Source: Pseudomonadota bacterium (lineage in GTDB: Bacteria > Pseudomonadota > Alphaproteobacteria > Caulobacterales > Caulobacteraceae). Taken from it: a DNA stretch of 9,218 nt. Below the pieces are notes generated by a model that was given only the letters and a program-made list of their open reading frames with translations, had not been told where the DNA came from and made no database searches. Positions within the stretch are counted from its first letter, which is position 1; each line of letters starts with the position of its first letter. A program made the translations under genes and the position numbers. The stretch covers positions 1-9,218 of the forward strand of contig JAEXJH010000047.1 of assembly GCA_023445955.1 (NCBI GenBank), in the 5' to 3' direction. This document shows, one piece after another, positions 1-6,399 of this stretch.

Positions 1-867
1 ACCTGGGAGCGCGACGGCGCCGGCCCGCGCAAGGCGGCCGTCATCGCCACCGGCGCGGCCTGCGTGGCCGCCGTCGGCCTCTATGTCGCCCTGGGCAAGC
101 CCGAGATGGCCGACCAGCCCTACGCCAAGCGCGTGGCGGAATGGAAAGCCGCCGACCCGTCCACGCTGGAGCCCGCCAAGATCGCCGCCGTGCTGGAAGG
201 GGTCGCCGCCGAGCGCCCGACCGATCCCGAGCCGCTGGCGTTCCTGGCCAAGGCCCGCGCCGCCGCCGGCGACCTGCCCGGCGCCGAGGCCGCGCTGCGC
301 AAGGCCGTCCGCCTGGCCCCCAAGCGCGGCGACCTCTGGAGTCTGCTGGGCGAGACCTTCGTCATGGAGGCCAAGGGGCAGGTGGGCGCCGACGCCAAGC
401 TGGCCTTCGGCGAGGCGCTGAAGGTCGCGCCGAACGACATCCGCGCGCGGTACTACCTGGGTCGCGGCAAGATCGCCGACGGCGACGTGGCCGGCGGTGT
501 CGCCGACTGGCGCGCCCTCCAGGCTGGCCTGGCCGCCAACGATCCGGGCCGCACGGCTCTGGGCCAGGAGATCGCCCAGGTCGAGGCTGCCGGCCGCCTG
601 CCCAGCGACCAGCCGGCCGCCGACGCCAACCCGCAGGTGCAGGGCATGATCGCCGGCATGGTCGAGGGCCTGGCCGCGCGCCTGGCCCAGAGCCCCGACG
701 ACGCCGACGGCTGGGTGCGCCTGGTCCGCGCCTATGCCGTGCTGGGCGAGACGGCCAAGCGCGACGCGGCGCTGGCCTCCGCCTCCGCCCGGTTCAAGGA
801 CCAGCCCAAGGTGATCGCCGCGCTCCGCCAGGCCGCCGATACGCCTCCGCAGAAGATCGCCCCATGA
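1..867 (+). CDS. ccmI: Cytochrome c biogenesis protein CcmI (CycH), 5'-truncated by the window edge
   Basis: CcmI is the membrane-anchored chaperone of system I cytochrome c maturation. It holds the apocytochrome C-terminus and passes it to the CcmF/CcmH haem lyase. The reading frame is open from base 1, so the start lies upstream; 288 residues are visible. The first residues are charged (TWERDGAGPRK), followed by a hydrophobic segment (about residues 12-34) that fits the second of the two N-terminal helices usual in CcmI. The rest is a soluble helical domain with TPR-like units: one near residues 68-105 containing AFLAKARAAAGDLPGAEAAL and ending in an LAP turn, a second ending in VAP, and a third near 225-260 (SPDDADGWVRLVRAYAVLG). 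The downstream ccmE, ccmF and ccmH strongly support the call. The stop TGA overlaps the ccmE start (ATGA), so translation is probably coupled. Only the N-terminus cannot be judged. Confidence 0.9.
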   Translation, partial: TWERDGAGPRKAAVIATGAACVAAVGLYVALGKPEMADQPYAKRVAEWKAADPSTLEPAKIAAVLEGVAAERPTDPEPLAFLAKARAAAGDLPGAEAALRKAVRLAPKRGDLWSLLGETFVMEAKGQVGADAKLAFGEALKVAPNDIRARYYLGRGKIADGDVAGGVADWRALQAGLAANDPGRTALGQEIAQVEAAGRLPSDQPAADANPQVQGMIAGMVEGLAARLAQSPDDADGWVRLVRAYAVLGETAKRDAALASASARFKDQPKVIAALRQAADTPPQKIAP

Positions 868-1352
868 GTTTCTGGCCGAAATCCCGCAAGGCGCGTCGGC
901 GCCTGACCATCATCCTGGCCGTCGCGCCGGTGCTGGCCCTGGCCGTGGGCCTGGCCATGTACGGCCTGCGCGACAGCATCTCGCTGTTCTACACGCCGGC
1001 CCAGGCCCAGGAGGCGCACGTCGCCCCCGGCCGCAAGGTGCAGCTGGGAGGCCTCGTCCAGCATGGCAGCGTGGTCAAGCGTCCCGGCGGCGACGTCGAG
1101 TTCGTGGTCGCCGACCAGAAGGCCACGGCGAAGGTCAGCTATCACGGCGACCTGCCGGACCTGTTCCGCGAAGGGCAGGGAATCGTCGCCGAGGGGACGT
1201 TCGATGAGCGCGGCGTATTCGTCGCCAAGCAGGTGCTGGCCAAGCACGACGAACGCTACATGCCCCGCGATGTCGCCAAGGCGCTGAAGAAGCAGGGCGA
1301 GTGGCGGGGTGACGGGGCGGCTGCTCCTAGCTACGGAAAGCCCACGACATGA
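864..1352 (+). CDS. ccmE: Cytochrome c maturation protein CcmE (CycJ), periplasmic haem chaperone
   Basis: CcmE binds haem covalently through a histidine on the periplasmic side and hands it to CcmF for attachment to apocytochrome c. The 162-residue length is normal for the family. The N-terminus (MSFWPKSRKARRR) is basic and is followed by a single membrane anchor at about residues 14-36, then an OB-fold beta-barrel. The signature is near the C-terminus: LAKHDERYMP, giving haem-binding His128 and Tyr132 in the HxxxY arrangement. The textbook version is HDENYTPP, so the Asn-to-Arg, Thr-to-Met and second Pro-to-Arg changes are mild variations; the first Pro is kept. The ATG start overlaps the ccmI stop, and the TGA stop overlaps the ccmF ATG. 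The reading frame extends further upstream within ccmI, but the ATG at 864 is favoured because it gives the basic N-terminus, anchor and usual length. Confidence 0.96.
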   Translation: MSFWPKSRKARRRLTIILAVAPVLALAVGLAMYGLRDSISLFYTPAQAQEAHVAPGRKVQLGGLVQHGSVVKRPGGDVEFVVADQKATAKVSYHGDLPDLFREGQGIVAEGTFDERGVFVAKQVLAKHDERYMPRDVAKALKKQGEWRGDGAAAPSYGKPTT

Positions 1353-3331
1353 TCGTCGAACTGGGCGCGTTCGCCCTGATCCTGTCGCTGATGCTGTCGA
1401 TCGCCCAGACCGGCCTGTCGGCCGTCGGCGGCGCGCGGCGCTCGCCGGTGCTGGCCGGCGCCGGACGCGGCGCGGCGGTGGCGACCTTCGTCGCGGTGGC
1501 CGTGGCCTTTGCGGCGTTGATCCACGCGTTCGTGGTCTCGGACTTCTCGGTGGCCAATGTCGCGGCCAACTCCCACACCGCCAAGCCGCTGCTCTACAAA
1601 GTGGCCGGCGCCTGGGGCAGCCACGAAGGCTCGATGCTGCTGTGGTGCCTGGTTCTGACCGGCTACGGCGCGGCCATGGCCTTCTTCGGCGACAGCCTGC
1701 CGCCGCGTCTGCGGGCTTATGCCATCGCCATCCTGGGCGCGCTGGGCGTGATGTTCCTGGCCTATACCGTGTTCGCCTCGAACCCCCTGGAGCGCCTGGT
1801 CGATATCCCCGTCGAGGGCCGCTCACTCAACCCACTCCTGCAGGACTGGGCGCTCGCGGTGCACCCGCCGTTCCTCTACAGCGGCTATGTCGGCTTCTCC
1901 GTCGTCTATTCGCTGTCGCTGGCTGCGCTCATCGAGGGCCGGATCGACGCGGCCTGGGCGCGCTGGGTGCGGCCTTGGACCCTGGCGGCCTGGAGCCTGC
2001 TGACCGTCGGCATCACGCTCGGGGCCTTCTGGGCCTATTACGAGCTGGGCTGGGGCGGCTGGTGGTTCTGGGACCCGGTCGAGAACGCCAGCTTCATGCC
2101 GTGGCTGATCGGCGCGGCCCTGCTGCACTCGGCCATCGTCACCGAAAAGCGCGGGGCGCTGCCGGGCTGGACGGCGTTCCTGGCCCTGGCGGCCTTCACC
2201 TTCTCGATGCTGGGCGCCTTCCTGGTGCGCTCGGGCGTGCTGACCAGCGTCCACGCCTTCGCCGTCGACCCGACGCGCGGCGTCTTGCTGCTGATCATGA
2301 TGGGCGTGGCGGCGGGCGCGGGCTTCCTGCTGTTTGGTCTGCGCGCCGGCAACCTCAACCCCGGCGGTCAGTTCCGCCCGGTGAGCCGCGAGAGCGCTAT
2401 CGTGCTCAACAACATCCTGCTGTCGACGGCGACGGCGGTGGTGCTGCTGGGCACGCTGTATCCGCTGATCCGCGAGGCCATGGACGGTGAGGCCGTCTCG
2501 GTCGGTACGCCATTCTTCAACCTGACCTTCGTGCCGCTGATGATCCTGGCCTTCTGCGTCCTGCCGGCCGGGCCGCTGCTGGCCTGGAAGCGCGGCGACG
2601 CCAAGGGCGTGGCCCGCAAGCTCTGGATCGTGCTGGCCGTGGCGGCCGCGCTGGGCCTTGTGGCCTATGGCGTGGTGCAGCCGCGCAAGGTCCTGGCCAG
2701 CGCGGGCCTCGCCCTCGGCTTCTGGCTGCTGGGCGGCGCGCTGCTGGAGATGGCCGAGCGCCTGAAGCTGCTGCGCGCCCCCGCCGCCGAGAGCCTCCGT
2801 CGCGCCAAGGGCATGCCGCGCGGCGCCTGGGGCACGACCCTGGCGCACGCGGGTCTGGGGATCTTCGTGCTGGGGGCCTCGTTCGAGACCGCCTGGCGCG
2901 TCGAGGCCGCCCAGGCGCTGAGCTTGAACGACAGCCACGCCCTGGGCGCATATACCCTGACCCTGACCGATGTCGGCACCGTCGAGGGGCCGAACTACCT
3001 GGCCGAGCGTGGGATCGTGAAGGTCGTCAACAAGGCCGGCGTCCTGGTCTGCCACGCCGAGCCCGAGCGCCGCTTCTATCCGACCGGCGGCCAGACCACC
3101 TCGGAAGTCGCCATCTGCCCGCGCATGCTGGACGATATCTATGTCGTGCTGGGCGAGCGCCGGGCGGGCGAGGGCGGCAAGCCGGCCTGGCTGGTCCGCG
3201 CCTATGTGAACCCGTGGGTGCGGTTGATCTTCCTGGGCCCGCTGATCATGGCCCTGGGCGGGGTGGTGTCGCTGTCCGACCGCCGCGTGCGCCTGGGCGT
3301 CGGGCAACGCGCGCAGGAGACCGTGGGATGA
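1349..3331 (+). CDS. ccmF: Haem lyase core subunit CcmF (CycK)
   Basis: CcmF is the polytopic inner-membrane protein that takes haem from holo-CcmE and ligates it to the CXXCH motif of apocytochromes c, with CcmH and CcmI. The 660-residue length is typical, and many hydrophobic segments run along it. The tryptophan-rich signature of haem-handling proteins, GWWFWDPVEN, sits at residues 237-246. Candidate haem ligands are all present: His172 (VHPPFLYSG) and His302 (LTSVHAFAV), matching the two periplasmic P-His of the E. coli protein, and His260 (LLHSAIV) and His500 (LAHAGLG), matching the two membrane histidines that hold the b haem. Conserved NSHTAKP (His76) and GSHEGS (His92) lie in the N-terminal part. 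A GGAAAG ribosome site lies 8 nt before the ATG. The start overlaps the ccmE stop and the stop overlaps the ccmH start, both as ATGA. Nothing looks damaged. Confidence 0.98.
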   Translation: MIVELGAFALILSLMLSIAQTGLSAVGGARRSPVLAGAGRGAAVATFVAVAVAFAALIHAFVVSDFSVANVAANSHTAKPLLYKVAGAWGSHEGSMLLWCLVLTGYGAAMAFFGDSLPPRLRAYAIAILGALGVMFLAYTVFASNPLERLVDIPVEGRSLNPLLQDWALAVHPPFLYSGYVGFSVVYSLSLAALIEGRIDAAWARWVRPWTLAAWSLLTVGITLGAFWAYYELGWGGWWFWDPVENASFMPWLIGAALLHSAIVTEKRGALPGWTAFLALAAFTFSMLGAFLVRSGVLTSVHAFAVDPTRGVLLLIMMGVAAGAGFLLFGLRAGNLNPGGQFRPVSRESAIVLNNILLSTATAVVLLGTLYPLIREAMDGEAVSVGTPFFNLTFVPLMILAFCVLPAGPLLAWKRGDAKGVARKLWIVLAVAAALGLVAYGVVQPRKVLASAGLALGFWLLGGALLEMAERLKLLRAPAAESLRRAKGMPRGAWGTTLAHAGLGIFVLGASFETAWRVEAAQALSLNDSHALGAYTLTLTDVGTVEGPNYLAERGIVKVVNKAGVLVCHAEPERRFYPTGGQTTSEVAICPRMLDDIYVVLGERRAGEGGKPAWLVRAYVNPWVRLIFLGPLIMALGGVVSLSDRRVRLGVGQRAQETVG

Positions 3332-3780
3332 GCCGCCTCCGCGCCGTTCTGGTGGCCATCGCCGCCGTCGCCCTGATGGGCAGCGCCTCCGAACCGTCCG
3401 AGCGCCTGCCCGATCCGGCGCAGGAATCCCGCGCCCGTGTTCTGTTCAAGGAAGTCCGCTGCCTGGTCTGCCAGAACGAGTCGATCGACGACTCGGAGGC
3501 TCAGCTGGCCGGTGACCTGCGGCGAATTGTCCGCGAACAGGTCAAGGCTGGTCGCAGCGATGGCGAGATCCGCGCGTTCCTTGTGCAGCGCTATGGCGAG
3601 TTCGTGCTGCTGAAGCCGCGCTTTTCCGCCGGTAATGCAGCGCTTTGGCTCGCCCCGGCGGGGGTTCTGCTGGTCGGCGGCGTGCTGATGATCGGCCTGC
3701 TGCGGCGTCGCGAGGCCGAACAGACTGAGCTTTCGCAGGAAGAAGAGGACCGCGTCCGCCAATTGCTGCAAGACGATTGA
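3328..3780 (+). CDS. ccmH: Cytochrome c maturation protein CcmH (CycL), short single-domain form
   Basis: CcmH is a periplasm-facing thiol protein that reacts with the apocytochrome CXXCH cysteines before haem ligation and forms part of the lyase with CcmF and CcmI. The 150-residue protein has an N-terminal signal segment (about residues 4-20), then the family signature RCLVCQNESIDDS with redox cysteines Cys45 and Cys48, a three-helix domain including AQLAGDLRRIVREQ and QRYGEFVLLKPRF, and a C-terminal membrane helix (about 105-125) ending in RRR. It is the short form: the TPR domain fused to E. coli CcmH is the separate CcmI here. The reading frame extends upstream to 3214, but ATG 3328 is preferred. 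It has an AGGAG ribosome site (3315-3319) 8 nt ahead, overlaps the ccmF stop as ATGA, and places the signal peptide at the N-terminus. Confidence 0.97.
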   Translation: MSRLRAVLVAIAAVALMGSASEPSERLPDPAQESRARVLFKEVRCLVCQNESIDDSEAQLAGDLRRIVREQVKAGRSDGEIRAFLVQRYGEFVLLKPRFSAGNAALWLAPAGVLLVGGVLMIGLLRRREAEQTELSQEEEDRVRQLLQDD

Positions 3781-3796
3781 CACGATTGCGCCGAAA

Positions 3797-3820
3797 TGGA
3801 GCCGCATGAAGCGAGCTCCA
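3797..3820 (+). terminator. Imperfect stem-loop just after ccmH; possible transcript 3' end
   Basis: TGGAGC (3797-3802) pairs with GCTCCA (3815-3820). Inside it CGC (3803-3805) pairs with GCG (3811-3813), leaving one bulged A at 3814 and an ATGAA loop. It begins 16 nt after the ccmH stop, so it could end or protect the ccm transcript. No T-run follows it (the next bases are ATGACGCAAAGG), so it is not a classical intrinsic terminator. Read-through into degP remains quite possible. Confidence 0.3.
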
Positions 3821-3890
3821 ATGACGCAAAGGTAATTCGAGAACCATTGCACCTTTCGCCGTCACGACTAGGTTCTCAGATCCAAAGGGA

Positions 3891-3909
3891 CCACGCGTAG
3901 GACGCGTGG
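3891..3909 (+). promoter_or_regulatory. Perfect hairpin in the degP leader, immediately upstream of its ribosome binding site
   Basis: CCACGCGT (3891-3898) and ACGCGTGG (3902-3909) are perfect reverse complements separated by AGG, an 8-bp GC-rich stem with a 3-nt loop. It ends 2 nt before the degP ribosome site region (GAGGAAA, 3912-3918; ATG at 3926). As RNA it could modulate translation initiation or protect the 5' end. As DNA it is an inverted repeat that could bind a dimeric regulator. No T-run follows, so a terminator is unlikely. The role is inferred only. Confidence 0.4.
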
Positions 3910-3925
3910 GTGAGGAAAGCAGAGA

Positions 3926-5509
3926 ATGACCGCTAGGAAGTCGGGTTTCGTTGTGGGCGCCATCGCTGGCGCGGGCGTGGCTTGCGCCGCTCTGGCCGGT
4001 GTGGGCATGCGCATGGGAACGGCCGCGGCCGAGGCCCCCGTGGCCCGTCCGTCGATGGCGGGCTCGCCGGCCTTCGCGCCGCCGCCGGGCGCGCCGATGT
4101 CGTTCGCCGACATCTTCGAGAAGGTTTCTCCCGCGGTCGTCCAGATCAACGTGACCTCCAAGGCCTCGCCGCAGGCGCTGCGCATCCCGGGCCTGGAAGG
4201 TTTCGACATCGTGCCGCGCGGCCAGAAGGGCAAGCCGGGTCAGCAAGGTCAGGACGGCGAGGACGGCGATACGCCGGCCACGCCCAAGCAGCAGTCGGCC
4301 GGTTCGGGCTTCTTCATCTCAGCGGACGGCTACATCGTCACCAACAACCACGTCGTGGCCGACGCCGACGACATCCAGGTGGTGCTGAAGGACGGCCGCG
4401 AGCTGAAGGCCACCCTGGTCGGCCGCGACGAAGGCACCGACCTGGCGGTCATCAAGGTCATCGACCCCAAGGCCAAGGGCGCCGACTTCCCGTATGTGAA
4501 CTTCGAGAACCAGGCCAAGCCGCGCGTCGGCGACTGGGTCATCACCATCGGCAACCCGTTCGGCCTGGGCGGCACCGCCACGGCTGGCATCATCTCGGCC
4601 TATAACCGCGACCTGGGCGACAACACCTCGTCGTTCGTCAACTACATCCAGATCGACGCGCCGATTAACCGCGGCAACTCGGGCGGTCCGTCGTTCGACA
4701 TCTATGGCCGCGTGATCGGCGTCAACAGCGCCATCTACTCGCCGTCGGGCGGCTCGGTCGGCATCGGCTTCGCCATCCCGGCGGACATTGCCGAAGCCAC
4801 CGCCAAGCAGCTGATCTCGGGCGGCAAGGTCGTGCGCGGCTATATCGGCGTCACCATCCAGGACTTCAGCGCCGAGTCAGCCGAGGCCCTGGGCCTGAAG
4901 GACGTGAAGGGCGCGATCGTCGCCGAGCTGGTCCCGGGCGGTCCCGCCGCCAAGGCCGGCCTGCTGCCGGACGACATCCTGACGGGCGTCAATGGCGTGA
5001 CCATCGCCAACCGCTCGGAACTGACCCGCGAAGTGGCCAAGGCCCGTCCGGGCGAGACGATCAAGATGTCGATCATCCGCGACGGCAAGACGCGCGTCGT
5101 CGACGTCAAGTCGGGCACCCGTCCGGCCGAGAACGCCCTGGGCCTGAACGACGACGAGGACGACAAGGACGGCGGCGCCGCGCCGACGCCGGACAAGCCC
5201 GTCAGCCAGAAGGTCGACGCGCTGGGTCTGACCCTGGCCCCGATCGATGCGGCCTCGCGCCAGACCTACAAGATCGACAGCGAGATCAAGGGCCTGCTGA
5301 TCGCCGGCGTGAAGGGCGACAGCGACGCGGGCGAGAAGGGCCTGGCTAAGGGCGATGTCCTCTCGAACATCAACGGCACGGCCGTCGCCAGCGTCATCGA
5401 CGTCAACAACGCCGTGGCCGCCGCCAAGAAGGCTGGCCGCAACAGCGTGCTGGTCAAGGTGATCCGCCAGAACCGCCCGGTCTTCGTGCCGCTGAAGATC
5501 GCGCCGTAA
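3926..5509 (+). CDS. degP: Periplasmic serine endoprotease, DegP/HtrA (Do) family, two PDZ domains
   Basis: DegP-type proteases degrade or refold misfolded proteins in the periplasm. This 527-residue protein has an N-terminal export segment (about residues 7-35, possible cleavage after AAA), a trypsin-like domain (about 60-290) and two PDZ domains (about 300-400 and 432-527). The catalytic triad is intact: His142 in TNNHVVAD, Asp172 in GTDLAVIKV, Ser252 in GNSGGPSF. The peptide-binding loop of PDZ1 begins at RGYIGVTIQ (from 304). The loop before the catalytic His carries a Gly-X-Y run (residues 99-116), and an acidic Asp/Glu-rich linker (about 404-431) joins the PDZ domains. The ATG has a good GAGGAAA site upstream and gives the signal-like N-terminus. 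The position after ccmH is conserved in alphaproteobacteria such as rhizobia. Assignment to DegP rather than DegQ or MucD cannot be settled by reading alone. Confidence 0.95.
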   Translation: MTARKSGFVVGAIAGAGVACAALAGVGMRMGTAAAEAPVARPSMAGSPAFAPPPGAPMSFADIFEKVSPAVVQINVTSKASPQALRIPGLEGFDIVPRGQKGKPGQQGQDGEDGDTPATPKQQSAGSGFFISADGYIVTNNHVVADADDIQVVLKDGRELKATLVGRDEGTDLAVIKVIDPKAKGADFPYVNFENQAKPRVGDWVITIGNPFGLGGTATAGIISAYNRDLGDNTSSFVNYIQIDAPINRGNSGGPSFDIYGRVIGVNSAIYSPSGGSVGIGFAIPADIAEATAKQLISGGKVVRGYIGVTIQDFSAESAEALGLKDVKGAIVAELVPGGPAAKAGLLPDDILTGVNGVTIANRSELTREVAKARPGETIKMSIIRDGKTRVVDVKSGTRPAENALGLNDDEDDKDGGAAPTPDKPVSQKVDALGLTLAPIDAASRQTYKIDSEIKGLLIAGVKGDSDAGEKGLAKGDVLSNINGTAVASVIDVNNAVAAAKKAGRNSVLVKVIRQNRPVFVPLKIAP

Positions 5510-5533
5510 AGCTCGTGCACCGCTAGACGACAG

Positions 5534-5567
5534 AGCCCCGCTTCGAGAGATCGAGGCGGGGCTTTTT
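5534..5567 (+). terminator. Rho-independent terminator of degP
   Basis: AGCCCCGCTTCGA (5534-5546) pairs with TCGAGGCGGGGCT (5551-5563) around a GAGA tetraloop (5547-5550, GNRA type). The 13-bp stem contains a single G-U pair (T5542-G5555). The T-run at 5563-5567 follows directly, then CTG. It lies 24 nt after the degP stop and separates degP from the two-component genes, so these most likely have their own promoter. Confidence 0.93.
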
Positions 5568-5582
5568 CTGTCCAAGGTTTAA

Positions 5583-5611
5583 GTTACGCGGGTCGTCGAA
5601 ACCGCTATCAA
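5583..5611 (+). promoter_or_regulatory. Weak candidate sigma-70-like promoter for the two-component operon
   Basis: Downstream of the degP terminator, GTTACGC (5583-5589) matches 5 of 7 positions of the Caulobacter housekeeping -35 (TTGACGS). After a 14-nt spacer, GCTATCAA (5604-5611) matches 6 of 8 positions of its -10 (GCTANAWC). A promoter is expected somewhere in 5573-5680 because a strong terminator lies upstream, but these matches are modest and the exact site is a guess. Confidence 0.25.
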
Positions 5612-5636
5612 CCTCACAACTGTCGCGCGATGGCAG

Positions 5637-5641
5637 GAATC
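5637..5641. promoter_or_regulatory. GANTC (CcrM-type methylation) site in the response-regulator leader
   Basis: GAATC at 5637-5641 matches the GANTC recognition sequence of the cell-cycle methyltransferase CcrM of alphaproteobacteria. It lies about 25-30 nt downstream of the candidate -10 and 53 nt before the regulator start codon, and is the only such site seen in this intergenic gap. A methylation effect on expression is conceivable but unproven. Confidence 0.35.
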
Positions 5642-5693
5642 GGGAGAACGTCGCTCGTTCCACCGCTGTGCTCGCGCCTGAGGGGCTCTGACG

Positions 5694-6365
5694 ATGCGTA
5701 TTCTGATTATCGAAGACGACCTGGAAGCCGCCGCCGCTATGGCGCACGGGCTGAAGGAAGCCGGCTATGACGTCGAGCACGCGCCCGACGGCGAAGCCGG
5801 CCTGGGCGAGGCCCAGAAGGGCGGCTTCGACGTTCTGGTCGTCGACCGCATGATGCCCAAGATGGATGGCGTCACCGTCGTCGAGACCCTGCGCCGCGAG
5901 GGCGACCAGACGCCGGTGCTGTTCCTGTCGGCCCTGGGCGAAGTCAATGACCGCGTGGTGGGCCTGAAGGCCGGCGCCGAAGACTATCTGGTCAAGCCGT
6001 ACGCCTTTCCCGAGCTGATGGCGCGCGTCGAGGCCCTGTCGCGCCGCCGCGAGACCGGCGCCGTCGCCACGACCCTCAAGGTCGGCGAGCTGGAGATGAA
6101 CCTGATCAACCGGACGGTCCATCGCCAGGGCAAGGAGATCGATCTCCAGCCCCGCGAATTCCAGCTCTTGGAATTCATGATGCGCCACGCCGGCCAGTCG
6201 GTGACCCGCACCATGCTGCTGGAAAAGGTCTGGGAATACCATTTCGACCCGCAGACCAACGTCATCGACGTGCACATCTCGCGCCTGCGTTCGAAGATCG
6301 ACAAGGGCTTCGATCGGGCCATGCTGCAGACGGTGCGCGGCGCCGGCTACCGGCTCGATCCGTAG
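5694..6365 (+). CDS. Two-component response regulator, OmpR/PhoB family
   Basis: This is a cytoplasmic DNA-binding regulator, presumably phosphorylated by the kinase encoded next to it. The 223 residues are the standard length. The receiver domain (about 1-115) shows the acidic pocket (Glu7, Asp8, Asp9), the phosphoacceptor Asp51 in VVDRMMPKMDG, the switch residue Ser79 (FLSALGE), Tyr98 and the conserved Lys101 in YLVKPYAFPEL. The C-terminal winged helix (about 125-223) ends with the family hallmark VRGAGYRLDP, and the recognition-helix region reads NVIDVHISRLRSKI. An AGGGG ribosome site lies 8 nt before the ATG. The receiver resembles the CusR/TctD-like branch of OmpR regulators. The signal it answers to is unknown. 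No operator-like direct repeats were recognised upstream. Confidence 0.95.
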   Translation: MRILIIEDDLEAAAAMAHGLKEAGYDVEHAPDGEAGLGEAQKGGFDVLVVDRMMPKMDGVTVVETLRREGDQTPVLFLSALGEVNDRVVGLKAGAEDYLVKPYAFPELMARVEALSRRRETGAVATTLKVGELEMNLINRTVHRQGKEIDLQPREFQLLEFMMRHAGQSVTRTMLLEKVWEYHFDPQTNVIDVHISRLRSKIDKGFDRAMLQTVRGAGYRLDP

Positions 6366-6399
6366 GAGATTGGCGGCGGCCTAGCCGTCGGAACTTGCC

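Noticed and set aside
141..863. Long frame overlapping ccmI upstream of the ccmE ATG
   Set aside because: The translation is an Arg/Pro/Gly-rich shadow of ccmI, and ccmE has a normal start at 864 with the expected anchor.
1823..3307. Long minus-strand open frame antisense to ccmF
   Set aside because: It gives a His/Gln/Ala/Arg-rich composition with no domain, as expected opposite a high-GC gene. ccmF is unambiguous on the plus strand.
3777..3782. TTGACA at the end of ccmH as a -35 element for degP
   Set aside because: No matching -10 hexamer is found at 10-18 nt downstream. The string arises from the last ccmH codon, the stop and the following base.
3847..3873. TTGCAC with ACTAGGTT about 13 nt downstream as a degP promoter
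   Set aside because: Only a partial match to the Caulobacter sigma-70 pattern, with mismatches in both boxes; too weak to list, although a degP promoter could be in this gap.
3926..4000. Possible lipoprotein signal in DegP because of Cys20 (GVAC)
   Set aside because: The -3 position is Gly instead of Leu/Val/Ile, so it does not fit a lipobox. An ordinary signal peptide or uncleaved anchor is more likely.
3542..4246. Minus-strand open frame across the ccmH-degP gap
   Set aside because: Low-complexity Arg/His/Ala translation overlapping two well-supported genes, with no ribosome site or recognisable motif.
4877..5575. Minus-strand open frame antisense to the 3' half of degP
   Set aside because: It reads through the degP terminator and has a biased composition; a shadow of the degP codon pattern.
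6134..6147. Perfect 14-bp palindrome GGAGATCGATCTCC
   Set aside because: It lies inside the response regulator coding region, encoding part of KEIDLQ. About one such palindrome is expected by chance in a 9-kb GC-rich window, and there is no promoter context.
6156..6176. Two GAATTC hexamers 15 nt apart, resembling a direct repeat
   Set aside because: They are coding sequence for REFQLLEF in the winged-helix domain, which is conserved protein sequence; not a regulatory repeat.
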